Below are positions 1 through 8,455 of a stretch of 36,510 bases of DNA, one piece after another. The stretch lies in contig CALWWB010000011.1 in the NCBI GenBank assembly GCA_944385175.1, positions 1 to 36,510 on the forward strand. Direction: 5' to 3'. The DNA comes from an uncultured Oscillospiraceae bacterium (GTDB taxonomy: Bacteria; Bacillota; Clostridia; Oscillospirales; Oscillospiraceae). Each line of letters opens with the position of its first letter. Positions within the stretch are counted from its first letter, which is position 1. A program made the position numbers and the translations under genes. The notes under the pieces are model-generated. The model was not told where the DNA came from. It searched no databases and saw nothing but the letters and a program-made list of their open reading frames with translations.

Positions 1-87
1 TGAAATGCGAGGCGGGTCTTGCCCCCCTCGCGCTCCCCCGCTGCTCTATTATTTTTCACTGAATCTGTAGTTTTTCGACAGGCTCAA

Positions 88-132
88 CAGGCACCACGAA
101 TCGTTGGATTCGGGGTGCCTGTTCTTTTTATT
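88..132 (+). terminator. Rho-independent terminator reading rightward
   Basis: A stem of CAGGCACC and GGTGCCTG with inner CGAATC/GATTCG around a GTTG loop (88-121, one A/G mismatch) is followed by a T-rich tract to about 132. The T tract is on the plus strand, so it would end a plus-strand gene lying left of the window. It could also stop leftward transcription less efficiently. No gene is supported in 1-87. Confidence 0.7.
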
Positions 133-158
133 TGCTTTGTTTGATTCTCCAGACTGAT

Positions 159-1208
159 TCAGGAAAACATCCGGCATTTATGCCACCATTGAGGCAAGAA
201 GCTCCATATGCTCTTCCAGCTTCTCCTCTCCGGCATAGCGGAACACCGCCACCCGGCCTGCCCTTCCTCCGGCTTTGGAGAAAATATTCTGCTCTCTGCC
301 CCATCTGTGTCGTAGGATTCCTGGGTCACTGAGTACCAGCGGGGAGAGAGGAGGGAGAAGCGAATTCTGCCGTAATTCTCCGTCTGTCCCCCAGGGGATT
401 CCTCCCGGAACAGTTCTTCCCAGGATTCGACTTCCACGCTCTCCAGTTCCTCTATATCCACATAGGGCTGTCTGAACTTCTCCAGGGCTATATGGTCAAA
501 GGGGTTTATATCAAGTAATCTGCATATTCCCCATATTATCACCAGAATGGCCAGGACCCAGGTCAGCACATGCTCCGCCATTCTTACTCTGTTCAGGGCC
601 GGGACGGGGCCGGGCACAGTCTCAGGGCCGCTGCTGTTTTTCATCGCCTTCCGGTCCCTACGGTTTTGTATATAAAACAGCAGCAGGACGGTCAGAAGTA
701 TGAGCACAGCATGGTCAAAAAGGTTCAGCAGCAGCAAGGGCAGCCGAGCAAAGGGGGCAGGCTGCACGTCAAATCTGCTGTTCATGGAACTCAGTCCCCA
801 TGCTCCCAGGGCCGACATAATAATAAAGACTGCCCAGCCTGTCAGTCGGGAGCGCCGGGCACGCTTTTCCAACCCGGCCATGTATTTCCGCCTGGCCCCA
901 TCGTCAAAGCATGTAGAGGAAGCGCAAAGGTTCGTGGTATAGAGCAGATAATACAGAGAGCCAACGGTCAGAGCAAAGTCCCATCCCGCCTCCCGGCATT
1001 TCTCCAGCAGCTCCGGCCCGGGACTGTCCCCATCCCCCTCCCGGGGCTCCAGCCGGAAGCGGGTGCCCGGCAAGGATGTAGGAGTAAAAGTAACCCAGCA
1101 GTTCATAAACACGGGGAACAGCCCGGATTTTGCCTGCTCCTCCAGCCAGGTTTCCAGACCGCTCAGGTCATAGATGGATACGGGCAGCATTTTTCTGATT
1201 TTTTTCAT
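159..1208 (-). CDS. DUF2812-like membrane protein, probable 3' frameshift
   Basis: The N-terminal 100 residues resemble the DUF2812 family: a WLEEQA motif near the start, a proline/arginine-rich beta segment, then an AGWDF motif before a YYLLYT stretch. Hydrophobic segments follow near residues 125-145, 160-180 and 215-235, so this is a membrane protein of unknown function. The start is set at the ATG at 1208 (MKKIRK) because AAAGG lies about 8-9 nt upstream; the frame stays open to 1262. The last 40 or so residues in this frame are Arg/Trp/Ser-rich and unlike the rest. A neighbouring frame from about 300 to a TAA at 178-180 gives a normal-looking Glu/Leu-rich tail (KLEEHMELLASMVA). A one-base indel near the GGGG run at about 299-302 is therefore likely. 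The gene is last in the leftward block, 72 nt after the DUF523 gene. Confidence 0.7.
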   Translation of the reverse strand: MKKIRKMLPVSIYDLSGLETWLEEQAKSGLFPVFMNCWVTFTPTSLPGTRFRLEPREGDGDSPGPELLEKCREAGWDFALTVGSLYYLLYTTNLCASSTCFDDGARRKYMAGLEKRARRSRLTGWAVFIIMSALGAWGLSSMNSRFDVQPAPFARLPLLLLNLFDHAVLILLTVLLLFYIQNRRDRKAMKNSSGPETVPGPVPALNRVRMAEHVLTWVLAILVIIWGICRLLDINPFDHIALEKFRQPYVDIEELESVEVESWEELFREESPGGQTENYGRIRFSLLSPRWYSVTQESYDTDGAESRIFSPKPEEGQAGWRCSAMPERRSWKSIWSFLPQWWHKCRMFS

Positions 1209-1280
1209 CCCGGGCCGCCTTTCAAAAAACATCCCCCGGCAACGCGGAATACTGCAGCTCACCGGAGGATAATTGTGATT

Positions 1281-1742
1281 TCATTGTTCTTCAGTTCTGC
1301 TCAGGGAAAGCAATTGTTCCAGATTCCCTTCCCCGTAAATTCTGAGGCCGTGAGACTTCAGGGCCTGGGCGGCAACCCCGTCTCCGGGGATGAGAGTGCC
1401 GGTAAAGCTGCCGTCGTATATCGCCCCGCTGCCGCAGGAGGGGCTGCGCTCTTTCAGCAGGGCGCAGGTGCATCCGTAGCGCCGGGCCAGATACAGGGCG
1501 GTTTCCGCCCCTTTCCGGTACTCCTCCGTCACATCCTGCCCCAGCTTGCTCACTACCTTCTCCCCCTGCCGCTCGCTGGGAACTCTGGGAGTAGGCAGTC
1601 CCCCTGCAGCCTCGGGACATACGGGTATAAGTCTGTATCTTGCTCTCAGTGCAGCCAGACTTTCGCTGCTCAGCGCATTGCTGCCTCCGCTGTATTTGCA
1701 GTTAAAGCCCATGAGGCAAGCACTTATCAGCAGGCTTTCCAT
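1281..1742 (-). CDS. DUF523 family protein
   Basis: This 153-residue protein matches the DUF523 family in length and pattern. It starts with ISACLMGFNCKYSGG, followed by a PVCPEAAGGLPTPR segment, and has a later CALLKERSPSCGSGAIYDG stretch. The conserved cysteines (about residues 9, 15, 42, 110 and 121) suggest metal or cluster binding, but the family function is not established. No signal peptide or membrane segment is seen. It lies 3 nt after the rhomboid gene and is probably co-transcribed with cvpA, the Clp gene, the macro-domain gene and the rhomboid gene. The ATG at 1742 is in an operon context. The family assignment is strong; a biochemical role cannot be stated. Confidence 0.88.
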   Translation of the reverse strand: MESLLISACLMGFNCKYSGGSNALSSESLAALRARYRLIPVCPEAAGGLPTPRVPSERQGEKVVSKLGQDVTEEYRKGAETALYLARRYGCTCALLKERSPSCGSGAIYDGSFTGTLIPGDGVAAQALKSHGLRIYGEGNLEQLLSLSRTEEQ

Positions 1743-1745
1743 GGC

Positions 1746-2318
1746 CTATTTCCTCATACTCAGGCCCAGCAGAGCCCCGCAGATGCCGCCGATGATGTGG
1801 GTTATCTGGGACACATTATCCTGCAAAACAAAGCCGTTTATTATCTCGCCGCCTATGTACAAGGTCAGTACCAGAATGAGAGTTATGGGTATGCTGCCAT
1901 CCTTCATTCCCGCCAGGGAGGACATGGCAATCATCATAAAGACGATCCCCGATGCCCCCAGGAGGGCGGTATTGGGAAAAAACAGGAAGTGCACCATACC
2001 GGAGACCAGGGCCGTGAGGCAGATGGCATAGAGCAGGGGGCGGCTGCCGTACTTCTCTTCCAAAGGCGGACCTATGACCAGTATCATCATCATGTTATTG
2101 ATGTAGTGGGTATAGCCGTTGTGGCCCAGAACGTGGAGCACAAAGCGGGGATAGGTCCAGAACTGGTTGAGGGGAGCCTGGTAGACGCTGAAATATTTAT
2201 AAGTGCTGGCGCCGTCGGTGAAATAGTCCAGCAGCAGCACGCAGAAGGACACCAAAGCAAAGGTCAGCACCACCGGGGAATTGTAGTGGAGCTTTATGTA
2301 TTTTCGTCTCATGCTCAC
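1746..2318 (-). CDS. Rhomboid family intramembrane serine protease
   Basis: This is a polytopic membrane protein of 190 residues. Rhomboids cleave transmembrane substrates with a Ser-His dyad buried in the bilayer. The expected Ser is in GASG (residues 121-124, Ser123) and the His in THIIGG (His174). The loop [12 protein letters not shown] (residues 66-77) corresponds to the conserved His/Asn segment before the catalytic helix. About six hydrophobic segments fit the minimal rhomboid core. The start is GTG at 2318, overlapping the macro-domain stop as GTGA; AAGG lies 8 nt upstream of that GTG and 14 nt upstream of the alternative ATG at 2312, favouring GTG. Tight coupling to the macro-domain and Clp genes suggests one transcript. 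The substrate is unknown. Confidence 0.88.
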   Translation of the reverse strand: MSMRRKYIKLHYNSPVVLTFALVSFCVLLLDYFTDGASTYKYFSVYQAPLNQFWTYPRFVLHVLGHNGYTHYINNMMMILVIGPPLEEKYGSRPLLYAICLTALVSGMVHFLFFPNTALLGASGIVFMMIAMSSLAGMKDGSIPITLILVLTLYIGGEIINGFVLQDNVSQITHIIGGICGALLGLSMRK

Positions 2319-2839
2319 CCGTCCAGCCTTGCCAGGGCCCTGTCATAAAAGGCCTTGGTCCCCTCGTCAAAGCAGACCATGCGCACCCGCTCTATCTCCG
2401 GGTTGGACTTCAGGAAATCCGCAATGGTGCATATGGCGATGTCTGCCGCCTTCTCCAAAGGGAAGTGATAGACCCCGGTGCTTATGGAGGGGAAATCCAC
2501 GCTCTTGCAGCCGTTTTCCTTTGCCAGCTCCAGGCAGGAGCGGTAGCAGGAAGCCAGCAGCTCCGCCTCCCCGTGTCCGCCCCCGTGCCACACCGGGCCT
2601 GGGGTATGGATGACGTATTTGGCCGGCAGGCGGTAGCCCTTGGTTATCTTGGCCTTGCCGGTCTCACAGCCGTGGAGGGTACGGCACTCCGCCAGCAGCT
2701 CAGGCCCGGCGGCCCGGTGTATGGCCCCATCCACGCCGCCGCCCCCCAGCAGGGAGCAGTTGGCGGCGTTTACGATGGCGTCGGAGTTTTGCTTTGTGAT
2801 ATCGCCCAGGATTATCCGGATCTCGCCCACGTTTTTCAC
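2315..2839 (-). CDS. Macro-domain protein, ADP-ribose binding/deacylating
   Basis: Macro domains bind ADP-ribose; the bacterial YmdB-like type hydrolyses O-acetyl-ADP-ribose or removes ADP-ribose from proteins. This single-domain protein of up to 174 residues shows the signature series: [16 protein letters not shown] at the N terminus, the [14 protein letters not shown] loop, VIHTPGPVW, and [12 protein letters not shown] near residues 120-130. The first possible start, GTG at 2839, overlaps the upstream Clp stop (GTGA). An AAAGGAG sequence sits directly against it, so the GTG three codons later (2830), 8 nt from that motif, may be the real start; it begins at the usual point for the family. 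Function as an ADP-ribosyl hydrolase is inferred from the family. Confidence 0.9.
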   Translation of the reverse strand: MKNVGEIRIILGDITKQNSDAIVNAANCSLLGGGGVDGAIHRAAGPELLAECRTLHGCETGKAKITKGYRLPAKYVIHTPGPVWHGGGHGEAELLASCYRSCLELAKENGCKSVDFPSISTGVYHFPLEKAADIAICTIADFLKSNPEIERVRMVCFDEGTKAFYDRALARLDG

Positions 2840-5172
2840 TCCTTTGCCTCTATCTCCACCTTACCCTCCGGCGCGGAGAGAAGTATGGAGTTTACTTTCG
2901 CATTTCTGCCTGAGATTATCTTCTCGGCTATGGCGTCCTCTATCTGCTTCTGGATAAGGCGGCGCAGGTTCCTGGCGCCGTAGGTGACGGAGTAGCCCTC
3001 CTTCACCAGATGGTCGATGAGGCTCTCGTCCCAGCTGAGGGCGATGTTCTTTTCCGCCATAACGTCCTTCAGCTCTGTTAGCATGAGGGCGGCAATAGAG
3101 CGGAAGTTCTCCTCAGTAAGCTGGTTAAAGCAGATGACCTCATCCACACGGTTTATAAACTCGGGACGCAAAAACTCATTGAGGGCCTTCATAGTGCGCT
3201 CCCGGCTCATGTCGCTGAGGGAGCCTCCGAAGCCAACGCTGCCGCTCTTGTTGTTGCTGCCGGCATTGGTGGTCATAATTATAATGGTATTTTCAAAGTT
3301 CACCGTGCGGCCTTGGGCGTCGGTTATCCGACCGTCGTCCAGAATCTGCAGCAGGATGTTCATAACGTCCGGGTGGGCCTTTTCTATCTCGTCGAAAAGC
3401 ACTACGCTGTAGGGCTTGCGGCGGATCTTCTCCGTGAGCTGGCCGGCCTCGTCATAGCCCACATAGCCGGGGGGCGAGCCGATGATGCGGGAGACGGAGA
3501 ACTTCTCCATAAACTCCGACATGTCCAGCCGGATGAGGGACTCGGGAGAGTCGAACATATCCGCAGCCAGACGCTTCACCAGCTCTGTCTTGCCCACACC
3601 GGTGCCGCCCACAAAGATGAAACTCACCGGCTTTCTGTGGGTTTTCAGGCCCACGCGGCTGCGCTTTATGGCAGCGCAGACAGAGGCGACCGCCTCGTCC
3701 TGGCCCACGATATGCTCTTTCAGCCTACCCTCCAGGCCCGCCAGGTGCTCCAGCTCATCTTCCCGGATGCTGGAGGCGGGGATCTTGGTCCAGAGCTCTA
3801 TTATCCGGGCCAGATTGTCCATGGTCAGTTCCGGCACCGGTTTTTTGTCCAGTTCCGAGAGCTCCTGCTCCAGCTGGAGTTCCTTGCTGCGCAGCTCCGC
3901 TATACGGGCATAGCGCTTATCCAGCATCTCTTCCGTCATCTCCACGCCCTTGGGGGCCTGGGCGCTGGCCAGGGCATCCCGCTCAAAGCGGATATTTTCC
4001 AGATCCCGCTGAACCATCATGCGGCGGTTTATATTCTTGTCTTTGAGATTTACATCGGAGCAGGCCTCATCGATAAGGTCTATGGCCTTGTCGGGGAGGA
4101 AGCGGTCGGTTATATACCGTTCACTGAGCAGCACCGCCTGCCGGCACATCTCCCGGGAGATATGCACACCGTGGTGCTCCTCATAGTAGTGGGCTATGCC
4201 CTCAAGTATTTTTACACTGTCCTCTATAGAGGGCTCGTTGACAGTCACAGGCTGGAAGCGCCGCTCCAGGGCAGAATCCTTCTCGATATGTTTCCTGTAC
4301 TCGGTGAAGGTGGTGGCGCCGATGACCTGTATCTCTCCCCGGGACAGGGCGGGCTTGAGGATATTGGCGGCGTTCATGCTGCCCTCGGCATCCCCGGCGC
4401 CCACAATGTTGTGTACCTCGTCGATGACCAGAATGATATTGCCCTGCTTGCGTATATCCTCGATAAGCCCCTTCATGCGGCTTTCGAACTGGCCTCTGAA
4501 CTGGGTGCCCGCCACCAGGGCGGTGAGATCCAGCAGATAGACCTGCTTGTTCTGGAGCTTATAGGGCACATTGCCCATGGCTATGCGCTGGGCCAGGCCC
4601 TCGGCTATGGCGGTCTTGCCCACGCCGGGCTCTCCGATGAGGCAGGGGTTATTTTTCTGGCGGCGGTTCAGAATCTGGATCACCCGCTCCAGCTCTTCCT
4701 CCCTGCCTATCATGCTGTCCAGCTTGCCCTCCCTGGCTCTGGCGGTCAGGTCTATACAATAGCTGTCCAGGAATTTTCTCTTGGGCGCTTTGCCGTTCTC
4801 CCGGGGCTCCGGGCGGCGGGGCTCGGAATTGCCGCCGGCGGGGCTTTCACCCTGGGCGGGAGGGCCGCCGAAAAGGCGGCTGAGGAAGGGGAAGGTGGCA
4901 GTTTTGCCGTCGTCCTCGGTGCTGTCGTCCCCCTCAGAGACAGGGAGTATCTCCTCCGCGCCGGAGAGGGCGGCGCTCATATCCCCGGTGAGGGAATCCA
5001 GCTCATCGTCGCTGATGCCCATCTTGTTTATCACATCGTCAATGGGCTTTATGTGCAGTTCTCTTGCGCACTTGAGGCACAGGCCCTCGTTCTTGGTCTG
5101 GCCTCCTTCTATCTTTGTTATAAAAACCACGGCCACGTTCTTGCCGCAGCGGGAACACATTGTAGGCTGCAT
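2836..5172 (-). CDS. clpC: ClpC-like AAA+ unfoldase with N-terminal zinc finger
   Basis: This is a two-ring AAA+ protein of 778 residues of the ClpA/B/C family, which unfolds proteins for a peptidase such as ClpP or remodels aggregates. Walker A motifs are GEPGVGKT (about residues 178-185) and GGTGVGKT (about 520-528). A helical, Glu/Lys-rich middle segment lies near residues 410-455, and motifs typical of the second ring ([21 protein letters not shown]) are present. The usual double Clp_N repeat is absent. Residues 1-40 instead hold a CxxC-22-CxxC zinc finger (Cys6, Cys9, Cys32, Cys35), like the end of McsA/UVR-type adaptors, then a variable linker to about residue 130. It starts 36 nt after cvpA and overlaps the macro-domain gene. 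The gene symbol indicates the closest class; it may not be the principal ClpC of the cell. Confidence 0.92.
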   Translation of the reverse strand: MQPTMCSRCGKNVAVVFITKIEGGQTKNEGLCLKCARELHIKPIDDVINKMGISDDELDSLTGDMSAALSGAEEILPVSEGDDSTEDDGKTATFPFLSRLFGGPPAQGESPAGGNSEPRRPEPRENGKAPKRKFLDSYCIDLTARAREGKLDSMIGREEELERVIQILNRRQKNNPCLIGEPGVGKTAIAEGLAQRIAMGNVPYKLQNKQVYLLDLTALVAGTQFRGQFESRMKGLIEDIRKQGNIILVIDEVHNIVGAGDAEGSMNAANILKPALSRGEIQVIGATTFTEYRKHIEKDSALERRFQPVTVNEPSIEDSVKILEGIAHYYEEHHGVHISREMCRQAVLLSERYITDRFLPDKAIDLIDEACSDVNLKDKNINRRMMVQRDLENIRFERDALASAQAPKGVEMTEEMLDKRYARIAELRSKELQLEQELSELDKKPVPELTMDNLARIIELWTKIPASSIREDELEHLAGLEGRLKEHIVGQDEAVASVCAAIKRSRVGLKTHRKPVSFIFVGGTGVGKTELVKRLAADMFDSPESLIRLDMSEFMEKFSVSRIIGSPPGYVGYDEAGQLTEKIRRKPYSVVLFDEIEKAHPDVMNILLQILDDGRITDAQGRTVNFENTIIIMTTNAGSNNKSGSVGFGGSLSDMSRERTMKALNEFLRPEFINRVDEVICFNQLTEENFRSIAALMLTELKDVMAEKNIALSWDESLIDHLVKEGYSVTYGARNLRRLIQKQIEDAIAEKIISGRNAKVNSILLSAPEGKVEIEAKE

Positions 5173-5208
5173 TTATTGCCTCCGTTTATTATATAGCTGT
5201 CAGCGGCC

Positions 5209-5925
5209 TTACATCAGGCCGTTGGTCACAAAGTCAAAAATCAGGAAGAATCTGCCCAGAGTGGTATGCTCCATTGTATCCTGTCCGATAACGATGCCCA
5301 GGAAGCTCAGCAGCCAGCACAGGAGCACACAGTAGATAAAGGCCTTGGCAAAGCCCAGCACGGCTCCGCCCACCTCGTCCAGGGCCTCCATATTGGGCAG
5401 ACGGAAAGAGAGGTTGCCCACGTTGCCTATGGCCACAAGGAAGATAAGAATCAGGAGAAAGGCGATGACCATTGCGCCCACATAGGTTATGGTATCGCAC
5501 AGCACCGCCACCACCGCATCGGTCATGGAAATGCCGTTTGCATCCGCCAGAGCCACGGCGTCGGAGGCCAGGCTCTCCGCCCGCTTTTCGTAAAAGCCCA
5601 CATAGGTCATGCACTCATAGGCATAGTCGTAGCGCAGGGAGCTGTCCTGGGCCAGGATATCCTCCAGGGACAGGTCGCTCTCTCCATAGCCCAGCTTTTC
5701 CAGTACCGTGTTCCTGGTTTCTGAGGAGTCGATATATCCGTCCACAAAGGGTTCCAGAGCAGGCACCACTTCATGGGCATAGGCCGAGGACAGGAGGCTG
5801 CCGCCGAAAAGAGCGATGATAATAGCCAGAATGCCGGCCACACCGCCCACCAGGCCCCGTTTGTACCCGTTCCAGGTACACAGGGCAATTATTATCAAGA
5901 GGAGAATATCAATAATTACTTTCAT
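5209..5925 (-). CDS. CvpA family membrane protein
   Basis: This 238-residue protein opens with a CvpA-type pattern: a first membrane helix (about residues 4-18), a short GYKRGLVGG turn, and a second helix (about 25-45). A polar extracytoplasmic region of about 75 residues follows, then two further hydrophobic segments near residues 135-165 and 190-215. CvpA proteins are linked to colicin V production in E. coli and to envelope functions elsewhere; the molecular role is not settled. The ATG at 5925 has AAAGGA about 10 nt upstream and a promoter-like pair at 5980-6008. It is the first gene of the leftward cvpA-clp-macro-rhomboid-DUF523 group. The polar insert (about residues 48-125) is longer than in short CvpA members. 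Confidence 0.85.
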   Translation of the reverse strand: MKVIIDILLLIIIALCTWNGYKRGLVGGVAGILAIIIALFGGSLLSSAYAHEVVPALEPFVDGYIDSSETRNTVLEKLGYGESDLSLEDILAQDSSLRYDYAYECMTYVGFYEKRAESLASDAVALADANGISMTDAVVAVLCDTITYVGAMVIAFLLILIFLVAIGNVGNLSFRLPNMEALDEVGGAVLGFAKAFIYCVLLCWLLSFLGIVIGQDTMEHTTLGRFFLIFDFVTNGLM

Positions 5926-5979
5926 GTGTATTTCATCCTTTATATGTATTGGCCGCCGGGACGGCCCTCCTGTCTAAGC

Positions 5980-6008
5980 TCTATATTTTAGCACAAGATT
6001 GTGAACAA
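5980..6008 (-). promoter_or_regulatory. Candidate sigma-A promoter for the cvpA-clp operon
   Basis: Reading leftward, TTGTTC (6003-6008) and TATAGA (5980-5985) are separated by 17 nt. The predicted transcript begins about 45 nt before the cvpA start. Matches to consensus are partial, so this is a pattern-based call. Confidence 0.45.
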
Positions 6009-6026
6009 ATATATGGCGCAGCGCCA

Positions 6027-6794
6027 TCAATATCTGGAAAACATCTCCCCAACAACCCCCTCATACCACACCCGGTTCATATACAGGCCCTGGGGCGGCA
6101 TGGTGGGGCCGGTGAGGCGCCGGTCACCTTTTTCCAGGAGCATGGGGATATCCTCCGGCAGAAGCTTTCCGTAGGAGGCGTAGACCATGGTGCCCACCAT
6201 GGCCCGGCACATGTTGTACAAAAAGCCGTCGGCACAGATGGAGACGGTGATGATGTCCCCCTCTTTTTCCGCCCGGCACCAGTGCACAGTGCGGACGGTG
6301 GTCCTGGTTTTTGTCCCTTCGCTGCGCACGGCCTTGAAATCGTGGGTGCCCTCAAAGGCCCTGGCGGCTCTCGCCATCAGCTCCATGTCCAGGTGCTGAG
6401 GATAGAAGCACACCCGTTTTTCCAGAAAGGGGTCTCTGATATTGCTATTTAGTATTTTATATACATATTCCTTTTTTATACATGAGCCGATGGCGTTGAA
6501 ATCCTCCGGCGCCTCCACCGCATCCAGCACCGCAATATCCTCCGGCAGCCGGGAATTCACCGCCAGAGGCAGCCGGTCCAGAGGTATGCGGGTATCTGAG
6601 CGGAAATTTGCGCAGTAGCGCAGGGCGTGGACCCCGGCGTCGGTACGGCCGCAGCCCACGGTCTTCACGCTGTGGCCGCAGGTCTTGCTCAGGGCTTCTT
6701 CCAGGGTCTGGGCCACACTTATCTCATTTTTCTGCACCTGCCAGCCGTGGTAGCGGCTGCCGTCATAGCGCAGGATAAGGGCAATATTTTTCAT
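6027..6794 (-). CDS. truA: tRNA pseudouridine synthase A
   Basis: TruA isomerises uridines 38-40 in the anticodon stem-loop of many tRNAs. The protein has 255 residues, the usual length. The catalytic motif GRTDAGVHA is at about residues 49-57 with the nucleophilic Asp at residue 52. The opening YDGSRYHGWQ (about residues 9-18), the NFRSD segment and the later DFKAV and FLYNMCRAMVG motifs fit the family. The gene starts 6 nt after ecfT ends, the conserved ecf-truA arrangement of Firmicutes, so it is probably the last gene of the ecfA1-ecfA2-ecfT-truA transcript. No unusual residues were noticed. Confidence 0.97.
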   Translation of the reverse strand: MKNIALILRYDGSRYHGWQVQKNEISVAQTLEEALSKTCGHSVKTVGCGRTDAGVHALRYCANFRSDTRIPLDRLPLAVNSRLPEDIAVLDAVEAPEDFNAIGSCIKKEYVYKILNSNIRDPFLEKRVCFYPQHLDMELMARAARAFEGTHDFKAVRSEGTKTRTTVRTVHWCRAEKEGDIITVSICADGFLYNMCRAMVGTMVYASYGKLLPEDIPMLLEKGDRRLTGPTMPPQGLYMNRVWYEGVVGEMFSRY

Positions 6795-6800
6795 CGAAGT

Positions 6801-7598
6801 CTATATACCCAGTCTCTTTAAATATATCATGCCCGCCAGCAGCAGCATGCCGAAAAGCAGGGCAATATAATCCCGCCCGGCCATGGTCAGCTGCTTCATG
6901 CGGGTGCGCCCCTCACCGCCGTGGTAACAGCGGCTCTCCATGGCAATGGCCAGCTCGTCCGCCCGGCGAAAGGCCGACACGAAAAGGGGCACCAGCACCG
7001 GCAGCAGGGCCCTGGCCCTGTCCATCAGGCTGCCGGTCTCAAAGTCTGCCCCCCTGGCCTTCTGGGCGGACATTATCTTGTCCGTCTCCTCTATGAGGGT
7101 GGGGATAAAGCGCAGGGCCATGCTCATCATTATGGTCATTTCATGGATAGGCAGCTTCAGCTTTTTAAGGGGTCCCAGCAGTATCTCCAGCCCGTCGGTA
7201 AGGGCTATGGGGCTGGTGGTGTAGGTGAGCAGGAAGGTGCCGGTTATCAGCAGCACTATACGCAAGACCATCTGTATTGCCCGGGCAATGCCCTCCCAGG
7301 TGATTATCCAGCCGGGTACTATCGGGGTACCGTCGGTATAAAAGATATTCAGCAGGGCCGTAAGGCTTATGATGAAGATCATGGGCTTGAGGCCCTTGAA
7401 AATATTCTTGAGGCTGATGTGGGACACCCTCATGCAGCTGAGAGTCACCACCGTGAGTATGCCGTAGCTCACCCAGCCCTTGGCCTGGAACAGGGCTACG
7501 ATATACAGCGTCACCATCAGCAGCTTGGTGCGGGGGTCCAGCCGGTGGGCTATAGTGTCTCCCGGGAAGAATTGGCCCAGGGTGATATCCTTCAGCAT
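6801..7598 (-). CDS. ecfT: ECF transporter T component EcfT
   Basis: EcfT is the membrane scaffold of group II energy-coupling-factor transporters; it couples the two EcfA ATPases to exchangeable vitamin- or metal-binding S components. This 265-residue protein has hydrophobic segments near residues 28-60, 75-90, 105-130 and 240-262. It has the two Ala-Arg-Gly type coupling motifs, recognisable around MSMALRFIPTLIEE and AQKARGADF (about residues 150-185), followed by a second basic motif in AMESRCYHGGEGRT. It overlaps ecfA2 by 7 nt. No S-component gene is in the window, so the substrate cannot be inferred; group II modules normally serve several S components encoded elsewhere. Confidence 0.95.
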   Translation of the reverse strand: MLKDITLGQFFPGDTIAHRLDPRTKLLMVTLYIVALFQAKGWVSYGILTVVTLSCMRVSHISLKNIFKGLKPMIFIISLTALLNIFYTDGTPIVPGWIITWEGIARAIQMVLRIVLLITGTFLLTYTTSPIALTDGLEILLGPLKKLKLPIHEMTIMMSMALRFIPTLIEETDKIMSAQKARGADFETGSLMDRARALLPVLVPLFVSAFRRADELAIAMESRCYHGGEGRTRMKQLTMAGRDYIALLFGMLLLAGMIYLKRLGI

Positions 7599-8452
7599 GA
7601 GGCCACCCCCTTCAGCTCCAGCAGGGAGCTCAAAAGCTGCTCATGGGTATATATGCCCTCAGGCAGGGGCAGGCCCTGCTTTTTCAGCGCCAGAGCCAGC
7701 TCGGTGGCGTGGGGCACGTCCAGCCCTATCTCCACCAGCTCCTCCGCCCGGGAGAAGACCTCCCTGGCCGTGCCGTCCATTACTATCCGGCCGTGGCTGA
7801 AAACTATTATACGCTCCGCTATCCGGGCCACGTCATCCATATTATGGCTGACGATTATCACTGTTGCCCCGGTCTTTTCCCGGTAGGTGCAGATATTTTC
7901 CATTATCTGACGGCAGCCCGCCGGGTCCAGTCCGGCGGTAGGCTCGTCCAGGATGAGCACACCCGGGCGCATGGCTATCACACCCGCTATGGCTACACGA
8001 CGTTTCTGGCCCCCGGATAGTTCCAGGGGAGATTTGTCCAGCAGCTCCTCGTCCACGCCGGTAAAGCCCGCCGCCTCCCGGACCCGCTGGTCTATCTCTT
8101 CTTCGGACAGCTTCATGTTCTTTGGCCCGAAGGCTATATCCTTATACACCGTCTCCTCGAAGAGCTGATACTCCGGGTACTGGAACACCAGCCCCACCTG
8201 GCTCTTTACATCCCGGCGGCTTATCTTGCTCTCGTTTATATCCTTCCCTCCGCAGCTGACCTTTCCGGAGCTGGGGGAGAGCAGGGCGTTGAGATGCTGG
8301 ATGAAAGTGGATTTCCCCGAGCCGGTGTGGCCTATCACCGCCACCAGCTGGCCCTGGGGTATCACCAGATCTATATCCTCTATGGCCGCCACTTCAAAAG
8401 GTGTGCCTGCGCTGTATATATGGCGCAGCTTCTGCACTATTATTTCTGCCAT
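7592..8452 (-). CDS. ecfA2: ECF transporter ATPase EcfA2
   Basis: This is an ABC-type ATPase of 286 residues. Walker A is GHTGSGKS (about residues 40-47), the Q-loop lies in VFQYPEYQLF, the signature is LSGGQKRR (about 144-151), and Walker B is VLILDEPTAGLD with the switch His in SHNMDD. The long second-position form with a C-terminal extension matches EcfA2 (EcfA'). It starts 3 nt after ecfA1 ends and overlaps ecfT, so the three are translationally linked. With EcfA1 it forms the heterodimer that drives S-component toppling in the membrane. Confidence 0.95.
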   Translation of the reverse strand: MAEIIVQKLRHIYSAGTPFEVAAIEDIDLVIPQGQLVAVIGHTGSGKSTFIQHLNALLSPSSGKVSCGGKDINESKISRRDVKSQVGLVFQYPEYQLFEETVYKDIAFGPKNMKLSEEEIDQRVREAAGFTGVDEELLDKSPLELSGGQKRRVAIAGVIAMRPGVLILDEPTAGLDPAGCRQIMENICTYREKTGATVIIVSHNMDDVARIAERIIVFSHGRIVMDGTAREVFSRAEELVEIGLDVPHATELALALKKQGLPLPEGIYTHEQLLSSLLELKGVASC

Positions 8453-8455
8453 GCT

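Noticed and set aside
570..2348. Long plus-strand open frame of 592 codons
   Set aside because: It lies antisense to the DUF2812, DUF523 and rhomboid genes, is rich in Gln/His/Gly/Pro, and has no family pattern or SD. High GC makes such shadow frames common.
3313..5196. Long plus-strand frame opposite the Clp gene
   Set aside because: It mirrors the coding strand's codon periodicity and has no recognisable domain.
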